From assembly GCA_028716365.1 (NCBI GenBank), contig JAQUPZ010000002.1:769005-833004 (forward strand): a stretch of DNA of 64,000 nt. Direction: 5' to 3'. Shown here piece by piece: positions 43,939 to 52,086 of this stretch. Source of the DNA: Kiritimatiellia bacterium (GTDB lineage Bacteria > Verrucomicrobiota > Kiritimatiellia > UBA8416 > YA12-FULL-48-11). The stretch's first letter is position 1. Each line of letters begins with the position of its first letter. A program made the translations under genes and the position numbers. The notes below the pieces were generated by a model that saw only the letters and a list, made by a program, of their open reading frames with translations, was not told where the DNA came from and ran no database searches.

Positions 43939-44172
43939 TTACTCTGCCGATTGCATTACCAGTTTTTCTACCTCCTTTTCGTTTTCGGTCAGGTCCCGGA
44001 GTGTCAGGGCAAACGGTACCGTAAGACTACCTTGCGTTACTATTTCTTGGCTGATGGCCCGAATCATCATTCGAGCTAATCGTCCACGTGATTTCCCTGT
44101 GAAGCCGATCAACTTACAGGCTTCATTCAGGGAAATGTTTGTTTCGTTATCCATCGTTAATGATTGCGTCAT
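43939..44172 (-). CDS. 77-residue protein with possible helix-turn-helix
   Basis: AGGAGGGAGC lies 2 nt before ATG 44172, a strong ribosome site, and the gene begins 10 nt after the integrase stop. NISLNEACKLIGFTGKSRGRLARMMIRAI at about 12-40 could be a helix-turn-helix; the C-terminus is acidic (TENEKEVEKLVMQSAE). It may act with the integrase as a directionality or regulatory factor. Confidence 0.45.
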   Translation of the reverse strand: MTQSLTMDNETNISLNEACKLIGFTGKSRGRLARMMIRAISQEIVTQGSLTVPFALTLRDLTENEKEVEKLVMQSAE

Positions 44173-44182
44173 AAGCTCCCTC

Positions 44183-45727
44183 CTATTTCTTTTTCGCCCA
44201 GCTCGCTAGCAGCTTAGGCATACCAGCTTGCATTGCTTGTTTGTATTGTTCCCGGTCCGGCCTGAAATAATGTTTCAAAACAACATCAAATGTCGTGTGG
44301 CCAGTTACGCGGCGGACAAGTTCCATCGGTATTCCTGCCGATAGCGCAAGGGTAATAAATGTAGTTCTGAATGAGTGCCAGCCTTTTAAGTTGGCTTTCT
44401 TAACCCGTTGAAAAGCTCCATTCTCGGCTTGTGTAAGGCCGCGGATCACGGTGGGCAATGGTCGGATTTTCTGCTCTCGGACCACGGCCACGCCGATTGC
44501 GTTTTGAACCTCTCGGATGTGGCCGGATATTGATCCCTTGCTTATAGTGAGGTCTTTAGCCAGGACAGACATAGATTTGCCAGCCAGGTATTCAGTGAAC
44601 ACCGTCCGTAATCGCGCCCGCTTCCCATCAGTCATCTTGGCCTTATCAATCCAGGCCAGACCTCTGGTGCGTACTTCATTTATCGGAATAACAGGCAATG
44701 TTTTTTTACGGGGATGTTTCTTTTCATATTCCACACGCTCGGCAGTATCCACATCAACAAATCCAGCCTTGGCAAGAATTTCACGCAAGCGCCAGTTTAA
44801 TCCGTCTGGATTCTCCCGGTACATTGCCGCTGCCTCGGGGAAAACATAGTCACCCTTGTTCTTCTGTAACTTTACCAGTTCGTCCCGAAGCGGAGGCATG
44901 ATAGGTATTTCCACTGATTCACCTGTCTTGCTGGTCTTTATGGTAATAAAACCGTCAGTCAGATTCACGTTCGACCATTTCAACAGTGCACAGTCACCAC
45001 GCCGCATGGCGGTACAAAGTGCAGTTGTAATAAGCGGTCTCATAAGTTCATCACCCTGCGCCGCCTCCAGGACGGCCTTAATCTCATCCGGCTTGAACGG
45101 CTCCCGGTGGATTGTTTCTCCAGTACGACCTTTTGCGTTCATCAGAAAAGCGGTATAGGCATCCGCGTTTGGTTCCAAATAACGAAAGGCAGATTTCAAA
45201 ACACCAAGAGTCCAATTCCAGGTACGGACCGATACACTGCGCTTGTCTTCTTCGGCCATGAACTCACGGACATGGTTACTTCTTACAGCGGCGGTTTCTT
45301 TGACCTTCGGGAAAGTGGATTGCATGAATTGAACAAAGCGGGTAAGAACGTGCTGAATGTTGTTGCGGTACGTATCTGACACGCGGTGTTTTCGATGGCC
45401 GATAGCGGTCCAGGCTTCTGCGGGAAATTTATCCAACGGTGTAGAAGTCAGTTCTCCGCCACTCTTGAGTTCATAGACCTTTTCAGCCCAATAACGTTGA
45501 TGACGGACCGTATGGCCTTCCTGTATGTACTCGGAAAGTTTAGCCATCGCGTCCTTGCGTGAATCCTCAAAGCTTTTATCTCCGGTCCCGTGTAGTGTTT
45601 TTGGCGGTGTCCCCCGGATTGGTATTCCAAGGTTGATACATTTCAGCTTGCCGGCCTTGTCAAGATAACGCCCGTAAAAGGTGGGGCGTATTGTGCCATC
45701 TCTGTTTTTTCGCAGTTCCAGCGGCAT
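44183..45727 (-). CDS. Tyrosine recombinase/integrase with inserted helix-turn-helix
   Basis: 514 residues, ATG 45727. A basic N-terminal region, a SAM-like core-binding domain at about 115-200 and the catalytic domain. Catalytic residues: R242 in AMRRGD, K267 in KTSKTG, H451 and R454 in HSFRTTF, H477 in GHTTFD and Y487 in KHYF. Between the K region and HxxR there are about 110 extra residues; 367-405 of these (GKRARLRTVFTEYLAGKSMS, then SKGSISGHIREV) read like a resolvase/LuxR-type helix-turn-helix. It sits next to the tRNA attachment site and faces away from it, as integrases of tRNA-targeted elements do. Confidence 0.92.
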   Translation of the reverse strand: MPLELRKNRDGTIRPTFYGRYLDKAGKLKCINLGIPIRGTPPKTLHGTGDKSFEDSRKDAMAKLSEYIQEGHTVRHQRYWAEKVYELKSGGELTSTPLDKFPAEAWTAIGHRKHRVSDTYRNNIQHVLTRFVQFMQSTFPKVKETAAVRSNHVREFMAEEDKRSVSVRTWNWTLGVLKSAFRYLEPNADAYTAFLMNAKGRTGETIHREPFKPDEIKAVLEAAQGDELMRPLITTALCTAMRRGDCALLKWSNVNLTDGFITIKTSKTGESVEIPIMPPLRDELVKLQKNKGDYVFPEAAAMYRENPDGLNWRLREILAKAGFVDVDTAERVEYEKKHPRKKTLPVIPINEVRTRGLAWIDKAKMTDGKRARLRTVFTEYLAGKSMSVLAKDLTISKGSISGHIREVQNAIGVAVVREQKIRPLPTVIRGLTQAENGAFQRVKKANLKGWHSFRTTFITLALSAGIPMELVRRVTGHTTFDVVLKHYFRPDREQYKQAMQAGMPKLLASWAKKK

Positions 45728-45787
45728 GGCTCAGTCCCCCTTTACATACATTTACACTTTACCATATTAAGGACAGAGCGCAAGTCT

Positions 45788-45811
45788 AAATCCAACAAAA
45801 CCACCAACACA
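45788..45811. repeat. 24-bp repeat, probable integrase arm site (right)
   Basis: Identical to 33067-33090, same orientation, 53 bases inside the right att repeat and just upstream of the integrase gene. See the left copy. Confidence 0.75.
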
Positions 45812-45824
45812 GGCAGAAATAGAA

Positions 45825-45849
45825 AAGGCGGATTTTTAAAATCCGCCTT
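45825..45849 (-). terminator. Terminator between tRNA-Pro and the integrase
   Basis: Stem AAGGCGGATTT / AAATCCGCCTT with a 3-base loop, followed on the minus strand by TTCTATTTCT (and on the plus strand by an AT-rich run). It would end transcription leaving the tRNA and keep it out of the integrase gene. Being on the element side, it came with the element. Confidence 0.75.
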
Positions 45850-45864
45850 ATTTCTATATAAAAG

Positions 45865-45909
45865 TGGTCGGGGCGTCGGGATTTGAACCCGAGACCTTTT
45901 GCACCCCAA
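45865..45909. repeat. Right attachment repeat (3' part of tRNA-Pro)
   Basis: 45 bases identical to 32880-32924, forming the anticodon-loop-to-CCA part of the intact tRNA gene. The integrase supplied this part from the element, so the tRNA stays functional. Confidence 0.95.
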
Positions 45910-45941
45910 GCAAACGCGCTACCAGTCTGCGCTACGCCCCG
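45865..45941 (-). tRNA. tRNA-Pro(GGG)
   Basis: 77 nt on the minus strand: acceptor CGGGGCG pairs with CGCCCCG, D arm GCGCAGACTGGTAGCGC, anticodon loop TTGGGGT giving anticodon GGG, T-loop GGTTCAAATCC, and CCA encoded at the 3' end (45865-45867). A TATAAC box lies a few bases upstream of its 5' end. It is the integration target of the element to its left. Confidence 0.95.
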
Positions 45942-46126
45942 ATTGATGTTATAATGCCCGTTAGAGATTTGCGCACTTTAACGTGCAAAAGTGGTCAGAC
46001 CCTATCAATAATAATTCCAAACAGTCAAGAAAGTACAACACGGGGTCGACTAATTTACAGACAAATTAAATTAAACTGAAAGCCAATTGTCACTTGCCTG
46101 CCACAGTTAATGAACTTTTGCAGCCA

Positions 46127-47005
46127 TTAATTCTCTTCAATAACAGCCTTTTCTTTCAATTCATTGACATATGCAGTCAAAGCTTCTCCGCGGTAAGAGT
46201 GACGAAGAAATTCCCTTATTTTCTCCCTGACCTCATCAAACTCAGCTTCAGATGCTTCATCGTGATCTATTTTATGAATTACATGAAAACCAAGAGGTGT
46301 TTCAAAAACTTCGCTCAATTCACCAACTTTCATTGAAAACACCACATTATCAAACTCCGGAATGGTCATTCCACGACTGATCCAGCCAAGACTACCACCG
46401 GTCTTTTTACCGCTCGGACAATCGGAATAAGCTGCCGCCTGATCCGCAAAATCGGCACCCTCTTTTATTTTTTGCCGGATCTCTTTTATACGAGACAGGG
46501 ATGTTTGTTTATCCGCCTTTTTGTCCGGATCAAAACGTATTAGAATATGCCGGGCTTGTACTCTTTCCGGTTTCTTGTATTCATCTGCATGTTTTTTGAA
46601 ATGTTCAATCATTTCCGACTCAGTTGGATCAGATACAACTTGCGTAATTCTCTCTACGAGCAAATCAACACGGCGTCCCTGTTCTATACTTTTTCTTACA
46701 CTTTCCGTAGTGATTCCCCGTTCTTTCATGATACGCTCAAACACGTCTTTACCACCGGCTTTTTTCACCATCGCCTCGAAGCGTTTGTCCACATCATCTG
46801 CAGGTACCTTAATATCCAGTCTGGCCGTTTCAGAAATTAGAAGTTTGGCTCCTATTGCCTGTTCTTTGGCCCTGATCTTCAACGCATCTATTTGTTTCAG
46901 CATCTCTTCAGATGACATATATTCAGAATAGAACTTCACCAATCTGTCCAATTCGTACCGGATCGCCTCTTCAGGAATTTGTTCACCGTTAACTCTTATA
47001 GTCAT
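46127..47005 (-). CDS. Parvulin-type peptidyl-prolyl isomerase, no signal peptide
   Basis: 292 residues. Residues 1-130 are a helical SurA/trigger-like chaperone part. The PpiC/rotamase domain at about 140-250 begins with VQARHILIRFD and contains FADQAAAYSDCPSGKKTGGSLGW and GELSEVFETPLGFHVIH (landmarks). A C-terminal helix follows. There is no signal peptide or lipobox, so it should work in the cytoplasm, unlike SurA or PrsA. It stands 53 nt after the kinase gene upstream. The 185 bases at 45942-46126 before the tRNA hold no gene. Confidence 0.82.
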   Translation of the reverse strand: MTIRVNGEQIPEEAIRYELDRLVKFYSEYMSSEEMLKQIDALKIRAKEQAIGAKLLISETARLDIKVPADDVDKRFEAMVKKAGGKDVFERIMKERGITTESVRKSIEQGRRVDLLVERITQVVSDPTESEMIEHFKKHADEYKKPERVQARHILIRFDPDKKADKQTSLSRIKEIRQKIKEGADFADQAAAYSDCPSGKKTGGSLGWISRGMTIPEFDNVVFSMKVGELSEVFETPLGFHVIHKIDHDEASEAEFDEVREKIREFLRHSYRGEALTAYVNELKEKAVIEEN

Positions 47006-47058
47006 TCAGATAATTAATCCTTCCCTACTGCTGACATAAACTTTTATATATCGCCATA

Positions 47059-47769
47059 TCAATCTCGAAAGCACATTTTATATTTATCAATAACACTAAG
47101 AATTGCCGCTGGAGTTGAACCTTCGGTAACATTTATACTGATAACCTTTACTCCTTTTCCCCTGTAGTAGTCAACAAGACGAAGCGTCCTGGTCCGAAAT
47201 ATCCGCATTTTGTGTGCTATTAATGTCTTGGAATCGTCGATACGACCTTCCCTATCACCACCGGAATTCTTCCTGATTCTCGCCAATACCATCCCGGCCT
47301 TACAACAAAGACTGACAACCAATTTAATATCCACGATCGCTCCAACAGCCACTGCCTGACCTTCATGCCTCGGTAAACCATTTAAAACCAGAATGTCGTT
47401 CCCTTTAATTTTATTGAACCGAATAAATTCTTCCAGGATACATTTGGCAATGTGTAAGTCTCTTTCAACAAGCAATCCACCAGACTTAATAAGTTGCTTA
47501 ATGATATCAAAATCGGACGCGCTCAAACACAAAGGCCTTATCCGTTTTCTGGCAATTCCGCGAAGATTTGCTCCAAAGTCAAAATGAACACACCGGATAC
47601 CGAAAAAGCCATGTTTTTCAAGGTAATCACCAAGAGGTGTTTTGCCTGAACCGGTGGGCCCAATAAGAAGAATTGCGGATTGTAGATTACTGCCTTTAGC
47701 TTTTACAAAATCGTGTGCCGAACCCTTATTTCCCGTTTTTATCATTTCTTCAATAAAACCATGCTTCAT
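47059..47769 (-). CDS. Adenylate-kinase-like P-loop protein
   Basis: 236 residues. LLIGPTGSGKTPLG at about 34-47 is a Walker A motif, with Pro where adenylate kinases have Thr after GKx. NGLPRHEGQAVAV at about 130-142 matches the GFPR-x-Q motif of adenylate kinase, and ARIRKNSGGDREGRIDD continues as the lid region. An N-terminal extension of about 30 residues is present. It may be a nucleotide kinase with altered specificity; whether it is the cell's main Adk is doubtful. Followed by the parvulin gene. Confidence 0.6.
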   Translation of the reverse strand: MKHGFIEEMIKTGNKGSAHDFVKAKGSNLQSAILLIGPTGSGKTPLGDYLEKHGFFGIRCVHFDFGANLRGIARKRIRPLCLSASDFDIIKQLIKSGGLLVERDLHIAKCILEEFIRFNKIKGNDILVLNGLPRHEGQAVAVGAIVDIKLVVSLCCKAGMVLARIRKNSGGDREGRIDDSKTLIAHKMRIFRTRTLRLVDYYRGKGVKVISINVTEGSTPAAILSVIDKYKMCFRD

Positions 47770-47790
47770 TCGGCATTCACAAGCCGGTAA

Positions 47791-48177
47791 TTATTTTATC
47801 AAAATTTTCCGGCTCCTGGGACCATCAAACTCGCAGAAGTAGATTGCCTGCCATGTCCCGAGCTGAAGACGTCCTCCATTGACTATTATACTGACAGACG
47901 AACCCATCATGCTTGCCTTTACATGGGCCGCAGAATTTCCTTCCCCATGCCTGTAATTTGCCTGCCACGGGACTATCTTATTCAAGGCCATTTTTATATC
48001 AGCAGTGACGTCGGGATCAGCATTTTCGTTTATAGTAACACCAGCTGTAGTATGAGGAACAAAAACAGTAATAACACCATCTTTAACACCCAACTCCGAG
48101 ACAGCTTCCTGAACTTTTCCGGTTATATCAACAAAGTCATCCCTGTCGCCTGTCTGGATAGTAATACTTTTCAACAC
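47791..48177 (-). CDS. YjbQ/UPF0047-family protein, non-ATG start
   Basis: 128 residues from a GTG at 48177 (a TTG at 48174 is equally possible, with AAAGG just upstream). The family core is intact: VPHTTAGVTINENADPDV at about 41-58 with its histidine, RHGEGNSAAHVKASMMGSS at about 77-95, and LQLGTWQAIYFCEFDGPR near the C-terminus. Members act as a secondary thiamine-phosphate synthase in vitro; the in vivo role is unsettled. Stop is 21 nt before the kinase start. Confidence 0.9.
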   Translation of the reverse strand: MLKSITIQTGDRDDFVDITGKVQEAVSELGVKDGVITVFVPHTTAGVTINENADPDVTADIKMALNKIVPWQANYRHGEGNSAAHVKASMMGSSVSIIVNGGRLQLGTWQAIYFCEFDGPRSRKILIK

Positions 48178-48191
48178 TGACCTTTCAATAA

Positions 48192-49418
48192 TTACTTCTT
48201 TAATCCATTCTTGATTTCGTCGAGACCAACACCTAGCACTGTTTTCGCCATATTATCGAGAGAATCTTCGGCCCCAACAAGATGTACCGTTTGATGTACA
48301 TGAGACAATGATTCACCTGGTTTCAATGCTGCAGCCGGAGATGACGATTCGAGCTCATAAAAAGGTCCCAACGGCTTGGCCCCAAGTTGAGGGGGTCCGT
48401 CGTTATAAGAATTCACGACATCACCATCAAAAGGTTTTTTCTGGACCTCCCACATGGAGTTGACGTAATCACTCACCCCTTCGGGCTTGCTATACTTTAC
48501 AATCGTCAGCACCTTGTTCACTACATCATAACTGCCCAAAACCGGCTTTGCACGTTTCGGAGAAAGACCGATCTTACTGCGATATTGTCCATCCCCACTG
48601 AAGAATATTGCTTTATCTTTCACGATAAGACGATCAGCAGGTACTTTCCCAAAATATGCATCATTTACCACCGGTCCAATATCCTGTTCATTACCTGGAT
48701 TATACGGAATTACAATAGTTGTAGATGGTGAAGGATTAAACATTCCCAGAATCCAGATTGATAACATTCCGCTTTGCTTATCCCATGTATTTTTTCCAGT
48801 ATTTGTGATCCTGTTTCTGGACTGGTAAGCCACTATTTTCACAGACTTGTCCATCTTCACTCCAAGTTCTTTAACAGCTTCATATTCATCCAGAATACGT
48901 ACTTCCCTGTCTATGCGGAGATTGAATACAGTACCGGAGTAATTATCCATCTGAACATCCTTTTTAAAAGCAACACTGTTCTTTGACTTGAGAACCACAT
49001 CGAATGGTTCCGTATCAACGCATTTCGGGGTATACCAGTGATCCAGATCGAACGGTACGCCTTTCTTGAAGAAAACCGAAAACTGCCCTCCCTCAGGGCC
49101 AAGCCAGAAACGATCTTCACCACCATAAACATTAATATGCGGCATTATTTTACCGGATTTGCAAAGTTCGTAATTAATCCATCCGTAACTGGAACCTTTA
49201 TCCCCTTCAGCAGAACTTGTCATTACCCTTCCCTGTAAAGCAGGAACAAGACAGACCTTCCCTTGCCCTGTGGAATCACTGAGAACAATAACTTCTACAT
49301 ATTTCTTCAAAAACAAAACATCATCTCCAAATGTCATTACTGTATTCTTTTTCATGTGGATACACCCCCAAAGTAAACTCATACTGCTGATCAGAACAAA
49401 TAACTTTAAATATTTCAT
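48192..49418 (-). CDS. Lipoprotein of the DUF6786-like family
   Basis: 408 residues with a lipoprotein signal (residues 1-19, lipobox LLWGC) and GGGAGGGG 8 nt before the ATG. Conserved-looking segments are YGWINYELCKSG, INVYGGEDRFWLGPEGGQFS at about 115-134 and the later WDKQSGMLSIWILGMF. The fold resembles beta-sandwich sugar-binding proteins, and I recall similar proteins as DUF6786; that assignment is from memory. Attached to a membrane, periplasmic. Function unknown. Confidence 0.6.
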   Translation of the reverse strand: MKYLKLFVLISSMSLLWGCIHMKKNTVMTFGDDVLFLKKYVEVIVLSDSTGQGKVCLVPALQGRVMTSSAEGDKGSSYGWINYELCKSGKIMPHINVYGGEDRFWLGPEGGQFSVFFKKGVPFDLDHWYTPKCVDTEPFDVVLKSKNSVAFKKDVQMDNYSGTVFNLRIDREVRILDEYEAVKELGVKMDKSVKIVAYQSRNRITNTGKNTWDKQSGMLSIWILGMFNPSPSTTIVIPYNPGNEQDIGPVVNDAYFGKVPADRLIVKDKAIFFSGDGQYRSKIGLSPKRAKPVLGSYDVVNKVLTIVKYSKPEGVSDYVNSMWEVQKKPFDGDVVNSYNDGPPQLGAKPLGPFYELESSSPAAALKPGESLSHVHQTVHLVGAEDSLDNMAKTVLGVGLDEIKNGLKK

Positions 49419-49533
49419 CTTATACCCCTCCCTTCATAGTGTTATGTACTATGCTGAAAACACGCTTAATTGTCTAGCATGCCTTGTAAATGAAGTTGAA
49501 GAACCGCTTTAAAATGATAGATTACCTACGCTA

Positions 49534-49986
49534 ATGAAAGCACTTATACAAAGGGTATCAAGAGGAAACGTCACTGTTGAGGGACAGGTGACAGGTAGTA
49601 TTGGCCGTGGATTTGTTGTGCTCATTGGTGTGAAAACCGGAGACACGGAGGAAAACGCACAATATCTGGCACACAAAACGGTTAATCTGAGGATTTTCCC
49701 CGATAAAGATGACAAGATGAACCTCTCAATAATGGACATAAACGGAGAAATACTTGTTATTTCTCAATTCACTCTTTATGCCGACACAAAGAAAGGAAAT
49801 CGCCCCAGTTTTATACAGGCAGCTATCCCTGAAACTGCCGAGAAACTTTATAATGAATATACCAATGCACTTAAAAGAACAATCGGTGATTCCCGTATCA
49901 AAACTGGCACCTTCCGGGCATCAATGGTCGTTGAGATAATTAATGACGGACCGGTAACCGTAGAATTATCAACTGATGATAAATAA
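49534..49986 (+). CDS. dtd: D-aminoacyl-tRNA deacylase
   Basis: 150 residues. Starts MKALIQRVSRGNVTVEG; the SQFTLYADTKKGNRPSF motif lies at about 74-90 and INDGPVTVELSTDDK at the C-terminus contains the Gly-Pro motif that excludes L-amino acids. It removes D-amino acids (and glycine) mischarged to tRNAs. The gene begins a plus-strand run with 50031 and leuCD. The region 49419-49533 between divergent genes holds the promoters, but none is convincing. Confidence 0.95.
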   Translation: MKALIQRVSRGNVTVEGQVTGSIGRGFVVLIGVKTGDTEENAQYLAHKTVNLRIFPDKDDKMNLSIMDINGEILVISQFTLYADTKKGNRPSFIQAAIPETAEKLYNEYTNALKRTIGDSRIKTGTFRASMVVEIINDGPVTVELSTDDK

Positions 49987-50030
49987 ATCCTTTAAAACCA
50001 TGCTGATTTCTGATAGTTGAAAATGCATTC

Positions 50031-50732
50031 ATGAAAGAAAAAAGTCTATTTGATTTTTGGTATGCGGTGAATAATACGGAAATTATTCTTATGCCGTCAC
50101 ATCACCTTGAGACCTTTGGTACAACGGTTTTAAATTATCACCTTATCAGCGAACTTATGGATACAGTAAACCAAACCCGCGTTCGCGAGGGCCGACTTCA
50201 AGCACACAGACCTCAGATTATTACGCCTGCAGCCTATTCCAAGACCATTCTAGAGGGTTTTGGAGATGAAGCAAAAAATTATGTTGACTGGCTCAAGGAA
50301 CATGAAAAGGAAATACACATCCTTCAATATGGTTATACTCTGAAAAAGGAAGTCTTCAGCGAAAACGTTATTTCCGAAAACATTAAAACCGTCACCGAGA
50401 AGGTCCATAATGAAATCAAGAAAAAGAGCGATCCTTTCAGTGCTGTTCTGATTGGTGTCGATACTCCATGGGACGTGTGTCTTGTCAAACTTTTCTGGGA
50501 AGTAATCAGATTTTCTGCCGGAACAAATATACGCGAGATGCAGCGACAACAGATGTTCGAAGATGACGGTGGAATCCCCCGGGGCATTCGCAAAGAAATT
50601 GAAGAAGCGTTTCTGGCAACAAGCAAAGATCCTTCTTTGATCAAACATCTCGGTAACAAGCTTCAGCAATATGGAGTTTTCGAGCAATACCAGGATCGGT
50701 TCTTTTCGCTGGTAAAAACAGTAAGGCGATAA
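50031..50732 (+). CDS. Conserved-looking protein of unknown function
   Basis: 233 residues, soluble, no signal peptide. Landmarks: FWYAVNNTEIILMPSHHLETFGTT at about 8-31 (two parts), VLIGVDTPWDVCLVKLFWEVIRFS at about 140-163, and RQQMFEDDGGIPRGIRKEIE. It reads like a well-conserved protein, but I cannot name a family. It sits between dtd and leuC, 30 nt before leuC. A link to leucine synthesis is not shown. Confidence 0.65.
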   Translation: MKEKSLFDFWYAVNNTEIILMPSHHLETFGTTVLNYHLISELMDTVNQTRVREGRLQAHRPQIITPAAYSKTILEGFGDEAKNYVDWLKEHEKEIHILQYGYTLKKEVFSENVISENIKTVTEKVHNEIKKKSDPFSAVLIGVDTPWDVCLVKLFWEVIRFSAGTNIREMQRQQMFEDDGGIPRGIRKEIEEAFLATSKDPSLIKHLGNKLQQYGVFEQYQDRFFSLVKTVRR

Positions 50733-50762
50733 AAGAAACCTCTTATTTCAGGGAATATAAAC

Positions 50763-52061
50763 ATGTCACAAACTATAACAGAAAAAATCCTGGCCCGGGC
50801 AGCTGGTCAGAATTCAGTAAAACCGGGCGAAAACATCTGGGTTAACACAGATATATTGTTGACTCACGACATATGTGGACCTGGAACCATTGAGGTATTT
50901 AAGAGAGAATTTGGAATAAATGCCAAAGTTTGGGATCCGGAAAAAGTCATAATTATTCCAGACCACTACATTTACACCAAAGACGAAAAGGCCCAGCGAA
51001 ATATAAATAGCCTTCGTAAGTTTGTCAAAGAACAGGGGCTCAAGTATTATTATGATCCCGGTACACCGACTTATAAAGGCGTGTGCCATGTTGCCCTGCC
51101 CCAGGAAGGTCATGTCAGGCCTGGAGAGGTCATATTTGGGACTGACTCCCATACCTGTACTCACGGTGCTCTGGGTGCATTTGCAACCGGTATAGGAAAT
51201 ACTGATGCCGGATTTGTCATGGGTACAGGTAAACTGCTGATAAAAGTTCCACCCACGTTGCGCTTCAATCTGAATGGTAAACTTCCAGCCTATGTAACCG
51301 GCAAAGATATCATTCTGCGTATCATTGGCGACATTGGCGTGGATGGTGCCAATTATTGTGCCATGGAATTCCGCGGAACCGCTATAGAGCAGCTAAATAT
51401 TGAAGAACGTATGACAATTTGCAATATGGCTATTGAAGCAGGCGGTAAAAATGGAATTATTGAACCGGACGACAAAACACTGGACTATATCAGGGCAAGA
51501 ACAAAAAAATCATTCGAAGTAGTCAAAAGCGACCCTAATGCAAAGATATCCAAAGATTTTAACTACGACGTATCCTCTTTCGTCCCCTGCGTTGCACAAC
51601 CTCACCTTCCTTCAAATTACGCACCAGCAAAGGACAAAGGTAATGTCAAACTCGACAGTGCCTATATCGGTTCCTGTACTGGTGGAAAAATCACTGATTT
51701 CATTATGGCTGCAAAAATAATAAAGGGGCATAAAGTTAGAATTAACACATACCTTGTACCGGCTACCGAGAAAGTAGCCGAAGGATTGGCTACAGAAATG
51801 ATAGATGGAAAATCTCTTGCCTCAATATTTGAAGAAGCAGGATGTCTGGAGATAGCCCAGCCTTCCTGTGCGGCTTGCCTTGGTGGTCCAATTGATACAT
51901 TTGGGAGAACCAGCGGTAAAGAGATTGTAATAAGCACAACCAACAGAAACTTTGTAGGTCGCATGGGATCAAAAGATGCACCTATCTATCTCGCATCACC
52001 ACTGACCGTGGCAGCCTCGGCAATTGAAGGGAAAATAACCGATCCAAGAAAATTCATGTAA
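50763..52061 (+). CDS. leuC: 3-isopropylmalate dehydratase large subunit
   Basis: 432 residues, aconitase family. THDICGPGTIEVF near 40-52, PDHYIYTKDEKAQ at about 71-83, GTDSHTCTHGALGAFATGIG at about 128-147, and the cluster cysteines in SCTGG (about 302) and SCAACLGG (about 362). The [4Fe-4S] cluster binds citrate-like substrates. With leuD it isomerises 2- to 3-isopropylmalate. This is the long, archaeal/HacA-type version, so related substrates (citramalate, homocitrate) are possible. Encoded 25 nt before leuD. Confidence 0.9.
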   Translation: MSQTITEKILARAAGQNSVKPGENIWVNTDILLTHDICGPGTIEVFKREFGINAKVWDPEKVIIIPDHYIYTKDEKAQRNINSLRKFVKEQGLKYYYDPGTPTYKGVCHVALPQEGHVRPGEVIFGTDSHTCTHGALGAFATGIGNTDAGFVMGTGKLLIKVPPTLRFNLNGKLPAYVTGKDIILRIIGDIGVDGANYCAMEFRGTAIEQLNIEERMTICNMAIEAGGKNGIIEPDDKTLDYIRARTKKSFEVVKSDPNAKISKDFNYDVSSFVPCVAQPHLPSNYAPAKDKGNVKLDSAYIGSCTGGKITDFIMAAKIIKGHKVRINTYLVPATEKVAEGLATEMIDGKSLASIFEEAGCLEIAQPSCAACLGGPIDTFGRTSGKEIVISTTNRNFVGRMGSKDAPIYLASPLTVAASAIEGKITDPRKFM

Positions 52062-52086
52062 TTTAACTGTACCAGGAGAAGATAGT

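Larger units (their letters stand above)
32880..45909 (-). mobile_element. 13-kb integrative element in tRNA-Pro(GGG)
   Basis: Exact 45-bp direct repeats (32880-32924 and 45865-45909) bound 12,985 bp. The right repeat is the 3' part of a complete tRNA-Pro gene, the left is only that fragment, so the element inserted into the tRNA 3' end and rebuilt it. The tyrosine integrase gene lies next to the tRNA. All complete genes read on the minus strand, away from the tRNA. Cargo: two recombinases, excisionase-like and small regulators, replication-type proteins, orphan proteins, and a Shedu-HEPN pair at the distal end. Capsid, terminase, relaxase and type IV secretion genes are not recognisable, so it may be a satellite, an integrative plasmid-like element or a decayed prophage. 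Confidence 0.9.

Noticed and set aside
32880..45909. Complete prophage
   Set aside because: No terminase, portal, capsid, tail or lysis gene can be recognised; only the 39128-41011 protein has a weak phage-like end.
32880..45909. Integrative conjugative element
   Set aside because: No relaxase, coupling protein or type IV secretion genes are seen.
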